Shown here: positions 39,343 to 48,671 of the stretch, piece after piece
Position numbering within the stretch: position 1 is the stretch's first letter
How the letters are laid out: each line of letters opens with the position of its first letter
Source: Azospirillum canadense
GTDB lineage: Bacteria; Pseudomonadota; Alphaproteobacteria; Azospirillales; Azospirillaceae
Direction of reading: 5' to 3'
NCBI RefSeq assembly: GCF_025961225.1
Contig: NZ_JAOQNG010000001.1
Location: 2,762,001-2,826,000 of the forward strand
DNA length: 64,000 nt
Made by a program: the position numbers and the translations under genes
The notes under the pieces: generated by a model
The model's database searches: none
Seen by the model: the letters and a program-made list of their open reading frames with translations, nothing else
What the model was told of the DNA's origin: nothing

Positions 39343-39744
39343 TGGCTCGCGATTCCCCCGGTAGTGCTTCTGGTTAGACCCTGAAGGGCTTGAGAGAGCG
39401 GCAGCCGGCCACTCCCCTGTTGCCGTTCATTATCCACACAAGTTCCCGTCTCCACAAGCAGAACGGCCGATTGTCCACCCTCTCAATCGGGTCTTGCGGC
39501 CCCACTTTGTTGCGACGCAGCGCCTGATGTTTTGAAACCTGATGCGAAAGGATGAGAGACAGGCCGCGACTATTTGACGCGCCCATTCGACCGTCTGCCC
39601 GACCTTGGCACCGGACCCCGGCCCGGTCGCGACTCCGGCCCCGGCCCGGATGGCATTCCGCCGGCGCTTAACGGCCCCTTAACCCGGGATCGTTAACGTG
39701 CGGCGTGAACCAGACACGTGTGTGCATCGGGCGGAGCGAGCGAC
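39343..39744. other. Divergent intergenic region, acsA / small protein
   Basis: This stretch should hold the acsA promoter. A dyad CCGATTG-N10-CAATCGG lies at 39467-39490, about 130 nt from the acsA start, and may be an operator. The part near 39600-39680 is made of GC-rich repeats of CCGGCCC type. No gene was found. Confidence 0.45.
39467..39490. promoter_or_regulatory. Dyad upstream of acsA, candidate operator
   Basis: Two perfect 7-bp arms, CCGATTG and CAATCGG, are 10 nt apart. The geometry suits a dimeric regulator. There is no regulator gene adjacent, so the link to acsA is by position only. Confidence 0.3.
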
Positions 39745-39999
39745 ATGGCCAGCACGACCAACGCGGACGGCACGGCCGGCGCCTCGGACCTGATCGGCCG
39801 GCTCACCGAGATGAGCGACCGCACCAACCTGATGGTGATCGACGCGACGCTGCGCGCGCTTCCCGACGCCGTTCCCGGCTTCGGCCCCGCCATCGGGACA
39901 AGCGCCGCCCAGTCCGCGGCGGAGGTGCGCGCCCTGGCCCGCCGCATGCTCCAGGCCACGCTGGATTTCCAGGCGGTCATGTGCGAACCGGCCGAGTAA
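39745..39999 (+). CDS. Small chemoreceptor-tip-like protein
   Basis: The 84-residue protein contains RTNLMVIDATLRALPDAVPG, GFG, and AEVRALARRM. These recall the hairpin tip of chemoreceptors ([33 protein letters not shown]) in the same order, though degenerate. It has no membrane helix and no HAMP. It may be a remnant of a receptor or a decoy for signalling partners. The ATG at 39745 follows CGGAGCGAG. It is 1.0 kb from a full-length receptor gene. Confidence 0.55.
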   Translation: MASTTNADGTAGASDLIGRLTEMSDRTNLMVIDATLRALPDAVPGFGPAIGTSAAQSAAEVRALARRMLQATLDFQAVMCEPAE

Positions 40000-40110
40000 C
40001 CCGACCGGCCGCATCCTTCTTTCGAACAATGCCGCAGGGGGCACCGCAGCGGGCAAGTGCCGGGGAAGTCCGGCGGACGCCCGCCGAACCGCCCCCGCAC
40101 GGCCCTTTCC

Positions 40111-40524
40111 TTACGCCTCGATCCCCGCGAGCGCGCAGACATGCGCCCATTCGTCGTCGCTGACCGGGCAGACGGACAGGCGCGACTGCCGCACCAGTGC
40201 CATGTTCTGCAACAGCGGGTCGGTCTTCATGGTCTTCAGCGTGACGGGCGTGTTCACGGGCATCAGCGCCCGCACGTCGACCATGCCGAAGCGGCCGGCC
40301 TCGTCGCTCGGGTCCGGGTAGTATTCCCGCGCGATCTCGACGATGCCGACCACCTCCAGCCCCTCGTTCGAGTGGTAGAAGAAGGCGCGGTCGCCGACCT
40401 TCATGGCCTTCAGGTTGTTCGAGGCCTGGTGGTTGCGCACGCCGTCCCAATGGGTGGTGCCGTCGGCAACCATGCGGTCCCACGAGTATTTGAAGGGCTC
40501 CGACTTCAGAAGCCAGCGGGCCAT
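40111..40524 (-). CDS. EVE domain protein
   Basis: The 137-residue protein is a stand-alone EVE domain (PUA-like). Diagnostic motifs are WLLKSEP at the N-terminus, WDGVRNHQASNNL, and VGDRAFFYHSNEG. EVE domains bind modified bases in DNA or RNA; a specific ligand is not known here. The start of the gene lies 17 nt beyond the stop of the YciI gene, on the same strand, so they form a small unit. Confidence 0.93.
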   Translation of the reverse strand: MARWLLKSEPFKYSWDRMVADGTTHWDGVRNHQASNNLKAMKVGDRAFFYHSNEGLEVVGIVEIAREYYPDPSDEAGRFGMVDVRALMPVNTPVTLKTMKTDPLLQNMALVRQSRLSVCPVSDDEWAHVCALAGIEA

Positions 40525-40541
40525 CGCCGTCCGTCCCCCGC

Positions 40542-40826
40542 TCAGGCCTTCGGGTAGACCCGGCGCCACGCCCGGATCTCGACGGATTCGAACAGGCCGG
40601 CCTTGGCGTAGGGGTCGCCGTCGGCAAACGCCTTGGCGGCGGCCTCGTCGGCGCAGTCCACGATCAGCAGGCTGCCGACCATGCCCTGCCCGTCGTCCGA
40701 CAGCAGCGGCCCCGCCACGAAGATGCGGTCGGCGTTGGATTCCAGATAGGCCAGGTGGGCCGGACGGTTGTCGACGCGCACCTGCGCCGCGCCCGCCTTG
40801 TCGGTGCAGTGGAACATGTAGAGCAT
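40542..40826 (-). CDS. YciI-like protein
   Basis: The 94-residue protein has the YCII dimeric ferredoxin-like fold. The HLAYLESNADRIFVAGPLLS segment carries the conserved His and the later DPYAKAGLFESVEIRAW is typical. Function is not known for most members. A clear RBS (GGGAAGGG) precedes the ATG at 40826. It is upstream of the EVE gene in the same orientation. Confidence 0.92.
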   Translation of the reverse strand: MLYMFHCTDKAGAAQVRVDNRPAHLAYLESNADRIFVAGPLLSDDGQGMVGSLLIVDCADEAAAKAFADGDPYAKAGLFESVEIRAWRRVYPKA

Positions 40827-41034
40827 GGGTCACCCTTCCCGTTCGAATTGGCGGGCGAGCCTAGCGCAGCGAGGCGCGCCGCGGAAGGTGCAGCGACAAG
40901 CAAGGTGCGACGCTTCGTCCCTGCCCACGTCTTCACAAACGTAAACCTTTGGCCTTTTATGGTTGCCATATTGAAGCGTTCATCGCGCAAACAATACATA
41001 CGACATCAAACGACGCTCTCTTGAGGAGAACAAA

Positions 41035-42732
41035 ATGGCGGTCCATGCACGTGAACTTGCCTCGACCCGGTTGAGCGCGCAGGACCAGAACGCCCTGCGG
41101 CGCGTCGCGCCAATCCTTGTCGGTGTGCTGGACCGCCTTGTGGAGGAGTTCTACGGCTTCATCCGCTCCACCCCGGAACTGTGGTCCTACATTGGCGACG
41201 AGTCCCAATTGCCGCGGCTGAAGGTGCAGCAGAGGCAACATTGGGCGAACCTGCTGACGGACGGGATCACCGAAGCCTATGCGGAGCGCGCCCGCGCGGT
41301 CGGCCGCGCGCACGCGCGGATCGGTCTCGCCCCGCACGCCTACGTGACCGCCTACAACTTCATGCTGGCCCGCTTGATCGAACTGGCGGAGACCAGCGGC
41401 GGCGGGCTGCTGCGCCGGGGCGTTCCGGGTGCCTCGGCGGCGCTCACCCGGCTGGTCGGCCAGGATTTGGAACTGACGCTGTCCGCCTATGAGACCGCTC
41501 ACGCCGACCAGAACCGGAACGAGCAGCTGCGCCGCGACATGAGCGACAACCTGAAGAGCCTCGTGCACTTCGCCATCAACTCCAACGAGGCGATGGTGAC
41601 GCTGGCCGAACTCAGCCGGGATGCCCGCTCCGTGAAGGAGCAGGGCCAGGACATCGCGCTGGCTGCGGCCGATCTCGTCACCTCGGTGGAAGCCATCGCC
41701 CGCAACAGCCAGAGCGCGTCAGACGACGCGCGGGCGGCCGGCGAATCCGTGCACCGCGGCATGACCGCCGCCACCGACGCGGTGGACACCATGCGCACCA
41801 TCGCCGGCGCCGTGGAGTCGACCGCGGCGAAGATCGACGATCTGGCCGCGGCGTCGGACCGCATCGGGGAAATCCTCGTCTCCATCGACGCCATCTCCAA
41901 GCAGACCAACCTGCTGGCGCTCAACGCGACCATCGAGGCGGCGCGGGCGGGCGAGGCCGGAAAAGGATTTGCCGTCGTGGCGACGGAGGTGAAGGCGCTG
42001 GCCAACCAGACCGCCCAGGCGACGGAGGACATCCGCGGCCGCATCGAGGCGCTGCGCGGCGAAATGGCCAGCATCGTGGAGGCCATGCGGCAGAACGGGA
42101 CAGCCGTAGCCCGCGGCCAGGAGGTTATCGCCGCGACCGGCACCGAAATGACCACGGTGGCGGAGCAGGTGGGCAACGTCGGCCGGCGCATGCACGAGAT
42201 CGCCGACATCCTGGGCCAGCAGTCGGAAACCTCGACCCGCATCTCCGGCGGAATCGGCACCGTGGCCACCATGGCGGCGCGCAACGACACGCTGATCGGC
42301 AGCGTGATCCAGTCGGTCAACAGCTCCAACAGTGCGATCGCCCAGCGGGTGGAGCAGATCGCCACGCTGAAGACTCCCCGCGCGCTCTGCGAAATCGCCA
42401 AGATCGACCACGTCGTCTTCAAGAAGAAGATCGTCGACGCGCTGATGGGGCGGCTCTCCCTGTCCGCGAACGAGATCGCCAATCACCAGACCTGCCGGCT
42501 CGGCGCCTGGTACGAGTCGGTGGACAATCCGGCGATCCGGACCGCCCCGGCCTACCGCGCGCTGGAGGACTCGCACCGCCGCGTTCATGACCACGGCAAG
42601 GCCGCGCTGCGGCTGAAGGCCGAAGGCAAGGAGGCGGAGGCGATGGCGGAGTTGAAGCAGCTCAACGACGCCTCGCATGAGGTGCTGCGCCTTCTCGGCG
42701 AATTGTCGGAGGCCCTGCCCGAGGACTGGTGA
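41035..42732 (+). CDS. Soluble globin-coupled chemoreceptor with CZB domain
   Basis: The 565-residue protein has no membrane helix. Residues 1-170 form a globin-coupled sensor (HemAT-like) with the proximal haem His93 in [14 protein letters not shown]. The methyl-accepting signalling domain spans about 185-445, with the tip [22 protein letters not shown]-terminal CZB zinc domain (about 450-565) keeps His459, His484, Cys487 ([10 protein letters not shown]), His514 and His518. The combination suggests cytoplasmic sensing of O2 and, through zinc, oxidants or metal. The ATG at 41035 follows TGAGGAGAAC. Upstream 208 nt hold the promoter. Confidence 0.93.
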   Translation: MAVHARELASTRLSAQDQNALRRVAPILVGVLDRLVEEFYGFIRSTPELWSYIGDESQLPRLKVQQRQHWANLLTDGITEAYAERARAVGRAHARIGLAPHAYVTAYNFMLARLIELAETSGGGLLRRGVPGASAALTRLVGQDLELTLSAYETAHADQNRNEQLRRDMSDNLKSLVHFAINSNEAMVTLAELSRDARSVKEQGQDIALAAADLVTSVEAIARNSQSASDDARAAGESVHRGMTAATDAVDTMRTIAGAVESTAAKIDDLAAASDRIGEILVSIDAISKQTNLLALNATIEAARAGEAGKGFAVVATEVKALANQTAQATEDIRGRIEALRGEMASIVEAMRQNGTAVARGQEVIAATGTEMTTVAEQVGNVGRRMHEIADILGQQSETSTRISGGIGTVATMAARNDTLIGSVIQSVNSSNSAIAQRVEQIATLKTPRALCEIAKIDHVVFKKKIVDALMGRLSLSANEIANHQTCRLGAWYESVDNPAIRTAPAYRALEDSHRRVHDHGKAALRLKAEGKEAEAMAELKQLNDASHEVLRLLGELSEALPEDW

Positions 42733-42762
42733 GCACGGGACCCAAAGGACCCGTACAATCCG

Positions 42763-42797
42763 TAGGTTGGGTGTAGCCGAAGGCGCAACCCAACCTA
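42763..42797. repeat. GTAGGTTGGGT-type palindrome between convergent genes
   Basis: Arms TAGGTTGGGT (42763-42772) and ACCCAACCTA (42788-42797) pair perfectly with a 15-nt loop. It lies between the 3' ends of the chemoreceptor and the ParA gene. It is of the GTAGGTTGGGT...ACCCAACCTAC class known to me from many genomes and could terminate both genes. Confidence 0.75.
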
Positions 42798-42810
42798 AGC
42801 CGTCACCGTG

Positions 42811-43434
42811 TCACAGCCCGTCGATGTAGGTCAGCAGCGGGTCCCAGTCGGCGCGGTGCTCCGCCGCGCGCTTGCCGGTGAGGTCGAAGAGGCTGAGGCC
42901 CGATGCGGCGGCGTCCGCGTAGATCTGGCTGTCGCGCAGGCGGGTGACCACGCGGTGCCCCACCCCGCCCAGGAACTGGTCCAGCCGGTCGGCGGCCTTG
43001 GTCCGGGCGCGCAGGCGGTTGCCGACCACGGCGACCGACTTGCGGTTCTTGGCGATCGACTTCAGTTCCTCCAGCTTGCCGAGGAAGCGCTGGGTCGCCT
43101 GCTCGTCGAAGGCGCTGGGCAGGACCGGCAGGACGACGATGTCGACCATCCGGACCAGATCCTCGATCTGCTTGGTCTTCAGCGCTGCGGGCGCGTCGAT
43201 GATCAGGCGTTGCGTGCCCTTTGGCGCATCGCCGAAATCCTTCGCCCAGTCGAGCCCGACCAGGGCTGGCGCCGTGCGCGGCCGGCGCTCCAGCCAGCCG
43301 AGCGAGGAGCGCTGGCGGTCCACGTCGGCCAGCACGGTGCTGTGCCCCGTCCCGGCGTAGGCGGCGGCGAGGTGGGTGGCGATGGTGGTCTTGCCGCAGC
43401 CGCCCTTGATGTTCGCGACGAGGATTGTGCGCAT
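42811..43434 (-). CDS. ParA/MinD-family ATPase
   Basis: The 207-residue protein is a short ParA-like P-loop ATPase with deviant Walker A KGGCGKTT (residues 10-17), including the signature Lys10. DVDRQRSSLGW supplies the A' motif, and LIIDAPAALKT the Walker B region. Such ATPases place plasmids, carboxysomes, chemoreceptor clusters and other cargo on the nucleoid; no ParB or parS is present. It begins 11 nt after the stop of the CYTH-CHAD gene and shares its direction, so the partner is likely the CHAD protein or what it binds. Confidence 0.88.
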   Translation of the reverse strand: MRTILVANIKGGCGKTTIATHLAAAYAGTGHSTVLADVDRQRSSLGWLERRPRTAPALVGLDWAKDFGDAPKGTQRLIIDAPAALKTKQIEDLVRMVDIVVLPVLPSAFDEQATQRFLGKLEELKSIAKNRKSVAVVGNRLRARTKAADRLDQFLGGVGHRVVTRLRDSQIYADAAASGLSLFDLTGKRAAEHRADWDPLLTYIDGL

Positions 43435-43445
43435 GGCCGGAAAGA

Positions 43446-45062
43446 CTACTCCTCCCGGTCCGGCTTTGGCCAGAAGGGTTTCGCACCGGCAAAACCCTCC
43501 CACAGGCCGACCAGCGTCGCCTCCGCGTCGGCCACGCCGCGGGCGTGCCAGCCGATGACGATGCCGGCCGCGCGCGGCTCGCCCGGCGCCGGGCGGCTGC
43601 CGTCGTCGTGCAGCTCGTGCAGCAGGCGGGTCGCCGTCGCCACGTCGTTCAGGTGGCCCAGCGCGTCCTGGAAGGCGGCCAGCTGCTGGATGTAGCGGCG
43701 CGCCGGCTTGTCCTCGTGCAGGCTGCGGAAGAACTCCGCGGCGTAGCGCAGCTTCTTCAGCGCGATGCGCAGCTCGTGCCGCTCCGTCACCGACAGGTCA
43801 GCGAAGCCCTGGCCGGCGCGGCGGGCCTTCTTGGCGCGACGCGACAGCAAGTGGTCGGCGAGCCCCTCGACCGGGTCGAACAGGCGGGCCGAATGCTCGC
43901 TGACGCGCTGGGCGCGCCAGCCGCGCGACTCCACCCAGGCGCCGACCTTCAGCAGCATCGTGGTGTAGCGCTCCGACAGGATCGCCTCGCGCGCCGCCTC
44001 GTAGGCGCGGTCGCGCTTCGCCCGCGCCGCGGCGGCCAGCGCGTCGATGTCCTCCTGCAACGGCTTGCCGTGCCCGTCGGCGCGGTGGAAGGCCTCGCGC
44101 ACCGGCTCCAGAAGCTCGGTCAGGAAGACGTCCCAGTCGCGCGCCGGGCCGAGGTTGGCGGCCAGCCACTTCACCTCCCCCGCCAGCCAGCCGTACTGGT
44201 CGGCCGGGATGAAGTCGCGGAACAGGGCGAGCGCGGAGCGCAGGCGGCGCAACGCCACGCGCATCTGGTGAATGCCTTCCGGATCCTCCCCCTTCACCGA
44301 AACGGCCTCGTTGGCGGCCATGTGGTTGACGCAGGTCCGCACGATGCGGGCGATGGCGCCCTCCACCGTCGTGTCGGCGTCCAGCTCCAGCTTGCCGGCC
44401 TTGACGACCCCCTCCTCCTGCCCGTCGGCCAGCGCGTAGCCGCGCGACGCCTTGGTGCGCGGGTCGAGCCGCAGGGGCGCCACGGCCGCCAGCTCCAGCG
44501 CAAGGTCGTAGAGGGCGGCGGGCGAGCCGCTCTGCAACTCCAGTTCCACCTCTGAGATGGGGACGGAGCCGCCCTCCGGCGTGCGGATGTCCCCGCGGTC
44601 GAAAGCGACCTCGATGCCGGCGGCCTCCTCGCCATCCGCTTCACCTTGGCGCAGGGTCACGACCTGGGTCGTGCGCTCCACCACCGTGGTGAAGAGGGGG
44701 CGCAGCTCCGATTCAGACACCGGGCCGAGCAGGTCCAGCGCCTCCGGGTCGGTGATGCGCGACAGGTCGGGCGTGGGGCTGTCGATGGGGCATTCCCACT
44801 CCGCCCGGCCGAGCCCGTCGGGATCGGGGGCGCCTTTCACGGTCTGGAGATAGCGGTCGCCGACCTTTCGCACGCGCACGGTGACCAGACGCCCGACCAG
44901 ACGGCGGTCGGCGGTGTCGAAATAGGTGCTTTCCAACGCCTTGGTCGCCGCCGCCCCGGAGGCCCGCGCGGCGATCGCCGGGGAGGACCGGAGCTTCTCC
45001 ATGTCGTCGGGCGAAACGGCCAGCTTCAGTTCCGTTTCCCGGTTGGACTCCGCGTCGACCAT
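43446..45062 (-). CDS. CYTH-CHAD domain protein
   Basis: The 538-residue protein fuses a CYTH (triphosphate tunnel) domain to a CHAD domain. ExExK is seen as Glu9, Glu11 and Lys13 (RETELKLAV). The tunnel strands with acidic and basic residues continue to about residue 215 (VKGAPDPDGLGR, EVELELQSG). The CHAD domain begins near residue 235 with IHQMRVALRRLRSALALF and later HELRIALKKLRYAAEFF, whose conserved His, Arg and Lys bind polyphosphate. CYTH domains hydrolyse triphosphate or polyphosphate. The ATG at 45062 follows GGCGGGG. The ParA gene is 11 nt downstream. Confidence 0.93.
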   Translation of the reverse strand: MVDAESNRETELKLAVSPDDMEKLRSSPAIAARASGAAATKALESTYFDTADRRLVGRLVTVRVRKVGDRYLQTVKGAPDPDGLGRAEWECPIDSPTPDLSRITDPEALDLLGPVSESELRPLFTTVVERTTQVVTLRQGEADGEEAAGIEVAFDRGDIRTPEGGSVPISEVELELQSGSPAALYDLALELAAVAPLRLDPRTKASRGYALADGQEEGVVKAGKLELDADTTVEGAIARIVRTCVNHMAANEAVSVKGEDPEGIHQMRVALRRLRSALALFRDFIPADQYGWLAGEVKWLAANLGPARDWDVFLTELLEPVREAFHRADGHGKPLQEDIDALAAAARAKRDRAYEAAREAILSERYTTMLLKVGAWVESRGWRAQRVSEHSARLFDPVEGLADHLLSRRAKKARRAGQGFADLSVTERHELRIALKKLRYAAEFFRSLHEDKPARRYIQQLAAFQDALGHLNDVATATRLLHELHDDGSRPAPGEPRAAGIVIGWHARGVADAEATLVGLWEGFAGAKPFWPKPDREE

Positions 45063-45192
45063 ATGTGCCCCGCCAATTGCCGGAGGCCCCGTGGTTGCAC
45101 AGGCCCCCGCACCGGTCAAGTTACAGAACTGTTACAGCCTCACCGACTGCGGCCGATCGCCGCAAGGTCTGCGTCCCGCAGCGGCGGTGGGA

Positions 45193-46296
45193 TCAGGCTG
45201 GTTTCTCCAACACCAGCAGCTTCGACATGAAGGCCAGCGACTCCTCCCGCGGCCGCAGCCCGGCGGCGGTGAACAGCGCCCCCAGGTCGTCGCGCGCGTA
45301 ATGGGCGTAGAAGGGCTCGTGGAAGGCCTGCGGGAAGATGTCCAGCAGCCCGTCCATGGCCGGGTTGTCGCCGTACTGGAGGCTGTCCATGAAGACCAGG
45401 ATGCCGCCGGGCTTCAGCACGCGCGCCATCTCCTTTGCCACCTGGGCGCGGATCTTGGGCGGCAGCTCGTGGAACAGATAGATGCAGGTGACGATGTCCT
45501 GCGTGCCCTCGGCCAGCGGAATCGCCTCCGCGGCGCCCTGCACCAGCGCGGCGCTGCGCGCCCAAGGGGCGAGATTGCGCCGCACCTCCCGCAGGTAGGC
45601 CGGGGAGAGGTCGAGCGCGGTGACCGGCAGCCGCGGGTGGTTGTCCTTCACGAAGGTCAGGAAACGCCCGGTTCCGGCCGCCACGTCCAGCAGGCGGCAG
45701 TCTACGCTGCGCCGGTCGCGCAGGTGCTTGACGATCGGCACCAGCGCCTGCCGCCGCATGGCGTCGGCCCCGCCGCCGAACAGCACCTCCACCTGATGGT
45801 CGTACAGGCGCGCGCTCTCCTCCGTCAGGTAGCCGCCGGTCTGGTAGTGGAAGTTCTGGCGGTAATAGGCGGGCAGGCTTTCGGAACCGGGCGGCGGGTT
45901 GGCGCGCACCTCCGTCGCCACATGGTCGCGGCGTCGGCGGGAGACGAGCGGCACGTCGCGGAAGAAGGCCGCGGCGTCGGCCAGCACGCGGCGCGGATCG
46001 GGCACCAGGTCGTGCGGCAGCCGGTACCAGCCCGCCTCGATGTTGGCGAGGTCGCGGGCCAGCAGGGCGCGCAACTCCTCCAGGATGGCGCGCGTGTCGG
46101 GGATGGGCTTGTCGGTCGGGTGCGCCACCCGATTGCGGCCGGTGATGCGCGCGCCAAGCCTCGCGGCCAGCATGTATTGACCGAGGTACCAGGCGACGCG
46201 GGCCGACTGGCTGGCGGCGTAGGCCACGCGCGGAACCAGCCGGGAAGGGGCATGGGACGGGGCGCAGGGGTGGGAATGCGGTGATGTCGTGCTCAT
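45193..46296 (-). CDS. Class I SAM-dependent methyltransferase
   Basis: The 367-residue protein has an N-terminal helical segment of about 170 residues and then a Rossmann methyltransferase. Motifs include [14 protein letters not shown] (SAM-binding), [10 protein letters not shown], and [13 protein letters not shown] with [16 protein letters not shown]. It resembles the UbiE-type group, but the long N-terminal part is unusual for quinone methylases. The substrate is unknown. It ends 130 nt from the CYTH-CHAD start, and is transcribed divergently from pgk with 173 nt between the starts. Confidence 0.85.
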   Translation of the reverse strand: MSTTSPHSHPCAPSHAPSRLVPRVAYAASQSARVAWYLGQYMLAARLGARITGRNRVAHPTDKPIPDTRAILEELRALLARDLANIEAGWYRLPHDLVPDPRRVLADAAAFFRDVPLVSRRRRDHVATEVRANPPPGSESLPAYYRQNFHYQTGGYLTEESARLYDHQVEVLFGGGADAMRRQALVPIVKHLRDRRSVDCRLLDVAAGTGRFLTFVKDNHPRLPVTALDLSPAYLREVRRNLAPWARSAALVQGAAEAIPLAEGTQDIVTCIYLFHELPPKIRAQVAKEMARVLKPGGILVFMDSLQYGDNPAMDGLLDIFPQAFHEPFYAHYARDDLGALFTAAGLRPREESLAFMSKLLVLEKPA

Positions 46297-46469
46297 GGAT
46301 AAAAGATGGGATCGCTTTCCTCAGCCGCCCACCACCCACGCCCACCGCCCATCCGTTTTCGCCGCATCCGACCGACCACGCGGGGCGTTGCAAAGCGGGC
46401 GTCCCTGTGCTGCATTGCGCCCCAAAACAGGCAATGTCCAAAACTCGCAACCTTGGGGAAACAGCGGCC

Positions 46470-47666
46470 ATGACCGAGTTCAACACCATCAATGACCTTA
46501 GCGTGAGCGGCAAGACGGTGCTGGTGCGCGCCGACCTGAACGTTCCGATGCAGGATGGCAAGGTATCGGACACGACCCGCATCGACCGGCTGGCGCCGAC
46601 CCTGACCGAGCTGTCCAAGAAGGGTGCCAAGGTCGTGGTGCTGTCGCACTTCGGCCGCCCGAAGAACGGTCCGGACGCCAAGAACTCCCTGCGCAACGTG
46701 CTGGACGCGCTCAGCGCCGCCGTCGGCCAGAGCGTCGCCTTCGGCGAGGACTGCGTGGGCGACAAGGCCAAGCAGGCCATCGCCGGCGTGCAGCCGGGCG
46801 GCATCGTGCTGCTGGAGAACACCCGCTTCCATCCTGAGGAAGAGAAGAACGACCCCGCCTTCGCCAAGCAGATCGCCGAGCTGGGCGACCTGTACGTCAA
46901 CGACGCCTTCTCCGCCGCTCACCGCGCCCACGCCTCCACCGAAGGGGTGGCGCAGTACCTCCCGGCCGCCGCCGGCCGGCTGATGCAGGCGGAGCTGGAG
47001 GCGCTGACCAAGGCGCTGGAGAAGCCGGAGCGCCCGGTCGCCGCGGTGGTCGGTGGGGCCAAGATCTCGACCAAGCTCGACCTGCTGGGCAACCTGGTGC
47101 GCAAGGTCGACATGCTGGCGCTGGGCGGCGGCATGGCCAACACCTTCCTCTACGCCCAGGGCGTCGATGTCGGCGCCTCGCTGTGCGAGAAGGACATGGC
47201 CGACCAGGCGCGCGCCATCATGGAGACGGCCAAGGCGGCCAACTGTGAGCTTCTGCTGCCCGTGGACTTCATCGTTGCCAAGGAGTTCAAGGCGGGGGCG
47301 GCCAACCGCGCCGTCGCCGCCAACGCCATCGGCGCGGATGAGATGGCGCTGGATGTCGGGCCGAAGACGGTGGAGTTCCTCGGCCTGAAGCTGCAGGGCG
47401 CCAAGACCATCGTGTGGAACGGCCCGCTCGGCGCCTTCGAGATCCAGCCGTTCGACGGCGGCACCAACGCGGTGGCCGGTCTGGTCGCCGAGCGCACGGC
47501 GGAAGGCGGGCTGCTGTCGGTGGCCGGCGGCGGCGACACGGTGGCCGCCCTGGCCCACGCCGGCGTGGAAGAGAAGTTCACCTACATCTCCGCCGCCGGC
47601 GGCGCCTTCCTGGAATGGCTGGAAGGCAAGGACCTGCCCGGCGTCGCCGCGCTGAAAAAGAAGTAA
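46470..47666 (+). CDS. pgk: Phosphoglycerate kinase
   Basis: The 398-residue enzyme interconverts 1,3-bisphosphoglycerate and ADP with 3-phosphoglycerate and ATP in glycolysis. Signature [14 protein letters not shown] starts the N-domain, with SHFGRPK and [11 protein letters not shown]; the C-domain holds [25 protein letters not shown] and [12 protein letters not shown]. Length is standard. The ATG at 46470 follows GGGGAAA. No gap or fba gene is adjacent in the window. Confidence 0.97.
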   Translation: MTEFNTINDLSVSGKTVLVRADLNVPMQDGKVSDTTRIDRLAPTLTELSKKGAKVVVLSHFGRPKNGPDAKNSLRNVLDALSAAVGQSVAFGEDCVGDKAKQAIAGVQPGGIVLLENTRFHPEEEKNDPAFAKQIAELGDLYVNDAFSAAHRAHASTEGVAQYLPAAAGRLMQAELEALTKALEKPERPVAAVVGGAKISTKLDLLGNLVRKVDMLALGGGMANTFLYAQGVDVGASLCEKDMADQARAIMETAKAANCELLLPVDFIVAKEFKAGAANRAVAANAIGADEMALDVGPKTVEFLGLKLQGAKTIVWNGPLGAFEIQPFDGGTNAVAGLVAERTAEGGLLSVAGGGDTVAALAHAGVEEKFTYISAAGGAFLEWLEGKDLPGVAALKKK

Positions 47667-47680
47667 GCGGCCCATCGACG

Positions 47681-47717
47681 AAAAGGCCCATCCCCGGCGA
47701 CGGGGATGGGCCTTTTT
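47681..47717 (+). terminator. Terminator of pgk
   Basis: A 15-bp stem AAAAGGCCCATCCCC (47681-47695) pairs with 47702-47716, with a 6-nt loop and a T-run. It lies 15 nt downstream of the pgk stop. Confidence 0.9.
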
Positions 47718-47735
47718 CGTTTGGGGACCGTTGGG

Positions 47736-48092
47736 TTACCGCGGCAACGGCAGCGGGGCCAGGGGAGAGACCGCCGGGCTGTCGTCTTCCCCGGGAACGC
47801 CGGGAACGGCGCCGGGCGGCAGCAGGGCGTAGAGCGCCTTCACGTAGCGGGCCAACGCGTCGCGGCCGTCCGGCGTCAGGCTGTAGAAGGATTGCGGGCG
47901 CCCATCGCCGCTTTCGCGGCGGACCGACACATAGCCGGCGGCCACCAGCTTCTTCATGTGCGAGTCCAAGTTGCCGTCGGATACGTCGAGCCGGCCCTTG
48001 ATCTCGCTGAAGGTCGCCTCCCCCGCGCCGGCGAGGTAAGCGGCAAGCTGGGTTCGCAGCGGCTGGTGCAGCAGCGGGTCGAGCGATTCCAT
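47736..48092 (-). CDS. Winged-helix transcriptional regulator (HTH_34 type)
   Basis: The 118-residue protein has a MarR-like winged helix, LRTQLAAYLAGAGEATFSEI with recognition helix DGNLDSHMKKLVAAGYV and a YSLTPDGRDAL wing. This corresponds to PF13601-type regulators (also called DNA-binding MarR-like or CreA/ArsR-like domain). A Pro-rich tail follows. It is the last gene of a three-gene unit whose promoter region carries two copies of CTCTG-N5-CAGAG, so autoregulation is likely. The ATG at 48092 follows GGCAGGA. Confidence 0.82.
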   Translation of the reverse strand: MESLDPLLHQPLRTQLAAYLAGAGEATFSEIKGRLDVSDGNLDSHMKKLVAAGYVSVRRESGDGRPQSFYSLTPDGRDALARYVKALYALLPPGAVPGVPGEDDSPAVSPLAPLPLPR

Positions 48093-48168
48093 TCCTGCCT
48101 CTGGTCCTGACTCTGTCCTGTTGCGCAAGGTCCTGTTGCGCGGGTGGGGCGGCGCGGCCGCCCGGTTC

Positions 48169-48597
48169 CTACTTGCCCGCGTCGGTCTTGGCGTCGAAGG
48201 TCACCGACAGCACGCCCGGATCGGTGCCGTTGCCGCCCGGCAGAAGCACCTCGATCCGGCCGCTGTTGGCCTGGTCGCCGCGCAGCCACTCCTTGCCGTC
48301 GAAGCTGACCCATTCGCGATAAATGTAGATATCCCGCGCGGTACTCACTTCCAGCATCTTTTCGTCGCTGCGCTTCAGCAGCGTGCCCTTCACCGTCGCC
48401 TTTACGGGCAGCGGCGCCCCTTCCGGATAGAACATCACAAAATTCTTGTCGGCGGGGGCTGGCTGGCCGAAGCGCACGACCGGCACATTGGCCATATCGG
48501 CGGCAGTCGGCGGGAAGCCGGCGCAGGCGGTCAGAGTGGCGGCGGCGGCCAGGCACAGCAGGGCGCCGGACAGACGGGAGGCGTTACCACACTTCAT
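48169..48597 (-). CDS. Small lipoprotein of unknown function
   Basis: The 142-residue protein has a lipoprotein signal (GALLCLAAAATLTACAG) with Cys25 as lipidated residue. The mature part is beta-rich (VKATVKGTLLKRSDEKMLEV), compact, and unlike any family I can name. The ATG at 48597 is preceded by AAGGAAA. It lies between the seven-helix protein and the regulator, in the same direction and with short gaps, so it belongs to that operon. A long open frame antisense and upstream of it is not coding. Confidence 0.75.
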   Translation of the reverse strand: MKCGNASRLSGALLCLAAAATLTACAGFPPTAADMANVPVVRFGQPAPADKNFVMFYPEGAPLPVKATVKGTLLKRSDEKMLEVSTARDIYIYREWVSFDGKEWLRGDQANSGRIEVLLPGGNGTDPGVLSVTFDAKTDAGK

Positions 48598-48671
48598 GGT
48601 TCGGTTTCCTTGTTCGATTGTTGTCGTTGATGAGCGCCGACGACGACAGCCCTGCGGCTGCCTCGCTGCCG

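Noticed and set aside
42811..43434. Chromosome or plasmid partition locus
   Set aside because: No ParB gene, no parS-like sites and the ATPase is short and orphan-like.
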